Shown piece by piece: positions 28,501 through 35,800 of a stretch of DNA of 64,000 bases (positions within the stretch are counted from its first letter, which is position 1; every line of letters starts with the position of its first letter). The translations under genes were made by a program, and so were the position numbers. The notes beneath the pieces are model-generated. The model saw nothing but the letters and a program-made list of their open reading frames with translations, was not told where the DNA came from and searched no databases. The stretch comes from Lamellibrachia columna (taxonomy: Eukaryota; Annelida; Polychaeta; Sabellida; Siboglinidae), in the NCBI GenBank assembly GCA_963662155.1, contig OY759272.1:45378686-45442685 (forward strand), in the 5' to 3' direction.

Positions 28501-31500
28501 GTTGACCACCCCCCGTGTCTTTGTTGACCACTCCCTGTGTCTTTTTTGACCACCCCCGTGTCTTTGTTGACCACTCCCTGTGTCTTTGTTGACCACCCCC
28601 TGTGTCTTTGTTGACCATCCCCCGTGTCTTTGTTGACAACCCCCCCGTGTCTTTGTTGACCACCCCCTGTGTCTTTGTTGACAACCCCCCATTTATTTGT
28701 TGACAACCCCCCATGTCTTTGTTGACCACCCCCCGTGTGTTGTAGTTTGGTCAAGTGGAGAGTATTGCGTCTGGAATCATTGACGAGTATCCAGAGTATC
28801 TGCGCCCTCGTCGTAAGGTGTTCACCCTCTTTCTCTGCACCCTCATGTTCTTCATGGGAATGCCCCTTGTGACTGAGGTAAGACTTTGTATTGACTGAAC
28901 TGAGATATTGTATTGGCTGGTGTTAAATCTTGTATTGGCTGGTGTTAAATCCTGCTTTAAGAACCTTCATACCCAACGGTGACTGAGGATAGATATTGTA
29001 ATACCGAGACTCTGAATCGAATGTTTTGTGACTGAGGATAGATATTGTAATGCCAAGACTCTGAATCGAATGTTTTGTGACTGAGGATAGATATTGTAAT
29101 ACCGAGACTCTGAATCAAATGTTTTGTGACTGAGGATAGATATTGTAATGCCAAGACTCTGAATCAAATGTTTTGTGACTGAGGATAGATATTGTAATGC
29201 CAAGACTCTGAATCAAATGTTTTGTGACTGAGGATAGATATTGTAATGCCAAGACTCTGAATCAAATGTTTTGTGACTGAGGATAGATATTGTAATGCCA
29301 AGACTCTGAATCGAATGTTTTGTGACTGAGGATAGATATTGTAATGCCAAGACTCTGAATCGAATGTTTTGTGACTGAGGATAGATATTGTAATACCGAG
29401 ACTCTGAATCAAATGTTTTGTGACTGAGGATAGATATTGTAATGCCAAGACTCTGAATCGAATGTTTTGTGACTGAGGATAGATATTGTAATGCCAAGAC
29501 TCTGAATCAAAAGTTTTGTGACTGAGGATAGATATTGTAATGCCAAGACTCTGAATCGAATGTTTTGTGACTGAGGATAGATATTGTAATGCCAAGACTC
29601 TGAATCAAATGTTTTGTGACTGAGGATAGATATTGTAATGCCAAGACTCTGAATCAAATGTTTTGTGACTGAGGATAGATATTGTAATGCCAAGACTCTG
29701 AATCGAATGTTTTGTGACTGAGGATAGATATTGTAATACCGAGACTCTGAATCAAATGTTTTGTGACTGAGGATAGATATTGTAATGCCAAGACTCTGAA
29801 TCGAATGTTTTGTGACTGAGGATAGATATTGTAATGCCAAGACTCTGAATCAAATGTTTTGTGACTGAGGATAGATATTGTAATGCCAAGACTCTGAATC
29901 AAATGTTTTGTGACTGAGGATAGATATTGTAATGCCAAGACTCTGAATCGAATGTTTTGTGACTGAGGATAGATGTTGTACTGCCAAGACTCTGAATCGA
30001 ATGTTTTGTGACTGAGGATAGATGTTGTACTGCCAAGACTCTGAATCGAATGTTTTGTGACTGAGGATAGATATTGTAATGCCAAGACTCTGAATCGAAT
30101 GTTTTGTGACTGAGGATAGATGTTGTACTGCCAAGACTCTGAATCGAATGTTTTGTGACTGAGGATAGATATTGTAATACCAAGACTCTGAATCAAATGT
30201 TTTGTGACTGAGGATAGATATTGTAATGCCAAGACTCTGAATTGAATGTTTTGTGACTGAGGATAGATGTTGTACTGCCAAGACTCTGAATCGAATGTTT
30301 TGTGACTGAGGATAGATGTTGTAATGCCGAGACTGAGTTGAATATTTTGTGACTGAAGATAGATGCCTCATAGTATTAGCAAATATAATGGTAAGTACAC
30401 ATATTAAAAGTGAACGACAATCATAATAATAGCCACAAATGTTTGTCCTTCAACAGTGGGAGAAAGCACGCTTTTTTGTGGTCATTATATGAGGGTTGAA
30501 CCAACCAATGCCATTTAGATACAGTGTTTTAAGGCCTTGAAAAGGTTTCTAAAATGGATATTTTCAAAGAAAGGTATTAAAATTAAATAAGTCTTAAATT
30601 TAATTTCACCAAACTAGGCTATAATTCGACAAAGGTGGAATGGAATGCATATCGCTGAGTGATATGCTTCTTTAATCAAATCATATAGTTTGATCACCAA
30701 ATAAATAAATGGCTCATATATTGTTATTTTGAAAAAAAATTGTCATAGGAAAACGTCTAAAATTTTCGAAGTATCAGTTTTGTACAGGTCGTAAAAAGGT
30801 CTTAGATCTGATGAGGCCAAAGCCACACACACCATGTGCTGAGGTAAGGAGCCTGGCCGTATGAAGGCAGGCTGGTACTGAGGTAAGGAGCCTGGCCGTA
30901 TGAAGGCAGGCTGGTACTGAGGTAAGGAGCCTGGCTGTATGAAGGCAGGCTGGTACTGAGGTAAGGAGCCTGGCCGTATGAAGGCAGGCTGGTACTGAGG
31001 TAAGGAGCCTGGTCGTATGAAGGCAGGCTGGTACTGAGGTGAGGAGTCTGGCTGTATGAAGGCAGGCTGGTACTGAGGTGAGGAGCCTGGCCATATGAAG
31101 GCAGGCTGGTACTGAGGTGAGGAGCCTGGCCATATGAAGGCAGGCTGGTACTGAGGTAAGGGGCCTGGCCGTATGAAGGCAGGCTGGTACTGAGGTAAGG
31201 AGCCTGGCCGTATGAAGGCAGGCTGGTACTGAGGTGAGGATCCTGGCCATATGAAGGCAGGCTGGTACTGAGGTAAGGGGCCTGGCCGTATGAAGGCAGG
31301 CTGGTACTGAGGTAAGGAGCCTGGCCGTATGAAGGCAGGCTGGTACTGAGGTAAGGGGCCTGGCCGTATGAAGGCAGGCTGGTACTGAGGTAAGGAGCCT
31401 GGCCGTATGAAGGCAGGCTGGTACTGAGGTGAGGATCCTGGCCATATGAAGGCAGGCTGGTACTGAGGTAAGGGGCCTGGCCGTATGAAGGCAGGCTGGT

Positions 31501-32780
31501 ACTGAGGTAAGGAGCCTGGCCGTATGAAGGCAGGCTGGTACTGAGGTAAGGAGCCTGGCCGTATGAAGGCAGGCTGGTGCTGAGGTAAGGAGCCTGGCCG
31601 TATGAAGGCAGGCTGGTGCTGAGGTAAGGAGCCTGGCTGTATGAAGGCAGGCTGGTGCTGAGGTAAGGAGCCTGGCCGTATGAAGGCAGGCTGGTACTGA
31701 GGTAAGGAGCCTGGCCGTATGAAGGCAGGCTGGTGCTGAGGTAAGGAGCCTGGCCGTATGAAGGCAGGCTGGTGCTGAGGTAAGGAGCCTGGCTGTATGA
31801 AGGCAGGCTGGTACTGAGCTAAGGAGCCTGGCTGTATGATAGCAGGCTGGTACTGAGGTAAGGAGCCTGGCTGTATGAAGGCAGGCTGGTACTGAGGTAA
31901 GGAGCCTGGCTGTATGAAGGCAGGCTGAGAGGCCCCAGATCCACGTATTACTGCCTTGTTTCAGGGTGGCATGTACATGGTGACTCTCATCGACTGGTAC
32001 ATCCTTCTCTTCTCCTTCTCGTTCGTCTGTCTCTTTGAGATCATCAGCATCATCTACGTCTATGGTGAGTAGCACGTGATTGTATTTGATGTGAGTATTG
32101 CTATTTGTACTGTTAGTATTTGTTAGCTTTGTCTGCCATTGTTATACTTATTTGTTAGCTCTACTTGCCATTGTTAATACTTATTTGTTAGCTCTACTTG
32201 CCATTGTTAATACTTATTTGTTAGCTCTACTTGCCATTGTTAATACTTATTTGTTAGCTCTACTTGCCATTGTTAATACTTATTTGTTAGCTCTACTTGC
32301 CATTGTTAATACTTATTTGTTAGCTCTACTTGCCATTGTTAATACTTATTTGTTAGCTCTACTTGCCATTGTTAATACTTATTTGTAATTTACTGCTTGT
32401 ACCGGTATAAGACTTAAATGTAATGTGATTAATTATGTACAGTAGTGATCTTTTATGTCTTTGCACAAGCTTTCTTTGACTCTTTAGTAGACAGGATTAT
32501 GTTTCGTATTTGTACTTATGGTGAAGAGTTACAATAGCGTTGAATTGAATCATTCAACTTCTTTACAAATATGTCCTAATTGTTATGGAACTTCACATGT
32601 GTGTGCGTGCATGCGTGCATGCATGCGTGCGTGCATGTGTGTGTCCGTGTGTGTGTGCATGTGTCCGTGTGCATATGTCCGTGCACATGTGTGCATGTAT
32701 CCATGTGCGTGTGTGCATGTGTCCGTGTGTGCATGTGTCCGTATGTGTGTGCATGTGTCCGTGTGTGTGCGTGTGTCCAC

Positions 32781-32816
<36 letters not shown>

Positions 32817-35800
32817 ATATGTGTGCATGTGTCTGTGCGTGTGTGTGCATGTGTCCGTATGCATTTGTCCATGTGCGTATGTGCATGTGTCCATGTGTGT
32901 GTGGGTGCGTGTGCGTGCGTGTGTGTGTGTCCATGCGTGTGTGCGCATGTGTACGTGCGTGTGTGTGCATGTGTCCATGCGTGTGTCCATGTGTGTGTCC
33001 GTGCGTGTGTGTGCGTGTGTCTGTGTGCGTGTGTCCGTGCACATATGATAACATCTCACTTCTCTCTCTAATATTGATCTGTCCCAGTTCTGCAAGCAGG
33101 TTGTTCTAATTGTTGTGTTGGAATTGTGTGCAGGTTATGAGAAGTTTGCCCATGACATGGAGATGATGCTAGGGAAGAAACCAAACATGTACTATATGGT
33201 GTCATGGCGGATAATCACCCCCTTGTCTCTTGTGGTAGGTTCTGGTTATATATCACATATAGCATGTTATACCGAGCATGACGCAGTCAGTTAGATATAC
33301 TGTCATTGTTCACGTTGATGGACACTGCAAAGCAAAAGTTTATAAGTAAATTAAAAGTCGTTTTCATTAAAGCATGACAAAATGACAGCATCTGCACAAA
33401 GCAACAGTTTGTAAATATACCAAAAGTCGTTTTCAATAAATCATCACAAAATATTCATAACTCACTCAGTACCAAAATATAGAAGGATCCTTGCATAAGT
33501 AATATGTTTTAAATTTGCCTTTACACTCTTATGACTAATACAAATAAAATTAAGTAGTTTAATTTTCCCGTTATTAACTTTTCACAAATATAATGTCAAC
33601 AGCTGTTTGTGACTGTACTGAACAGAAACATTGATATTGAAACAAATAACAGTTAAATAATATTAAAAAAATTTCATTAAACACATTTGGCGGTGAAGAT
33701 GTTAGAATATATAAAACTAAATTAATCTCTACCAACCTGATGGACATTTTCAACAACTATATAACATGTTTTATGATAAATTCATTAAGTTGACTGATGA
33801 CACTGTAACGTCCAATATGTTGACCACTGCTACTGATGACACATCCAGAATTGTCCACTATGCTGCCTCCTGACACTATGACGTCCACTATTTTGATTGA
33901 TGACACTGTGACGTCTCCTACGTTGAACAATGATACTGTGTCATCTGCTATGTTGACTGATGATGCTGTGACGTCGACTATGTTGATTGATGACACTGAC
34001 GTCCGTTATGTTGACTTCTGACAGTATGACGTCCACTATGTTTACTGATGCTGCTGTGACATCTCCCACGTTGACTAATGACACTGTGTGTCTGCTATGT
34101 TGACTGATGACACTGTGACATCCACTATGTTGACTGATGACACTGATGTCCGATATGTTGACTAATGACACTGTGACATCTCCTACATTGACTGATGACA
34201 TTGTGTCATCTACTACGTTGACTGATGATGCTGTGACGTCCCTCCCTTGCAGCTTGTCATCATTCTGTTGGCTGCGTGCTACGTGCCACCCCACTATGGA
34301 AGCTACACGTTCCCGACATATGCCAAGACAGTCGGCTGGATCCTGGCCTTCGGACCCGTGTCCTGCATCCCTCTCACCATGCTCTGGCAGTTCTGTCACA
34401 AGGTCGGCAGTTTCCAGGTGAGACACAGTTATGAAACACTAGCCGAGTTGCTCAGCGTTGCACGGGACAAAAAGCAACCACTGCAGGACCTTACGACTCC
34501 TTGCATTATCCAGTCAAATTTTGGTAGGGCAGTGCTATGGCAAAGACAACGTCACGCCCCAAACTCACAACAAACATAGAAAACACGCATAGCCTTGCTA
34601 ACATTTGTACATAACAGTTGTTCTGAGTTACGTAATCTAAGTCAAACGTGCACTTACGTAATATCCCCACCCTCGGGGAAATTTTTTATTTGTACGAACC
34701 GTCCCTATGGGGCCCTGGGCATGCCTACAGAATTTCAGATACGAAGGAACGCACAGACAGAGTCACAAACCACTTTATTATATTGATAACCTCATTAGGG
34801 AGTTTTGATTTATAATAATAATATAAAAACTTCTATCACGTCTAAACCCTTGGAAGCCACAGAGACGCATCAGAACGATAGGGTCAGGCAGATCTATATT
34901 CAGTGTAACAGTTGTCAACATATTGGTGAATACTGTAAGGAGGATAACGTTAAAACAATGAGTTTTCAGATGATTGCAACATTATTATTAAGTTTCCCAC
35001 TGACCTATCACCAACAGGGAGTGAAGCGAAGAGTTGGTGCGGCAACCAAGAAAGCCCTGGTTCTAGTTTAGTTGATGACCTCACCAAGGAGTTTTGACTG
35101 ATGTGGTCTAGTCATTGAGTAAAGGGTGGAGGGTGTCATCTTCACGTGATGTTTTCATTAAGAAGACATAGGCCCTATTGAGTAAAATACCCCCCCACTT
35201 TATGGACAGAAGTGCTTATTCTCTAAGGAAAACAACAGTGTGATTGTGTAATACAAGATTTAAGAAGATTGCCATCCAAGCCAAAGGCCCAGATGGCAAG
35301 TGGACATGGAAGCCATTGGCTTATCGAGAGTCCAACATTTTTCATATATGTGTAACCCGCCCTCCTGAGATATGTGTCAACCTTGTTTTTAAACATATTC
35401 ATGCTGCTAGCATTTAAACACTTAAGTATTTAGTACACCAGATAATATTTACCCAGATATCACCTAGTGAACCCCCCCAGGACAGTTTTGCTGCCATATC
35501 TATGGAAAACTTGAGTTACAAATTTGAGTCTTGAAAATATGTGCCCCGGGATCTGTAGTTGTGACTGTTGTTGCCTAATGATTGGGTAAAAATAATTCTT
35601 CTTCACTCGAAGTTTTCATACAGTAGGCAGTCCATGAAGAGTAAAAATCAGGCCCCTAAATTTTTGTGAGCATTGCTAATGCTCCAATAAAAAGAACAGT
35701 GTCTTGAGTCCATGATATGTTGGGTATTGTAACCCAATGGACCAACTGAGACCCTGAATGTCTGATGACATGCCACAGCACTCAGAATATAACATCTGTT

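Noticed and set aside
30774..32075. 433-residue minus-strand open frame
   Set aside because: It consists of a 13-residue repeat from the 39-bp array plus antisense of the TM10 exon. Nothing but the repeat keeps it open.
32518..33109. Cys/Val- or His/Thr-rich proteins on both strands
   Set aside because: A (TG)n microsatellite read in several frames.
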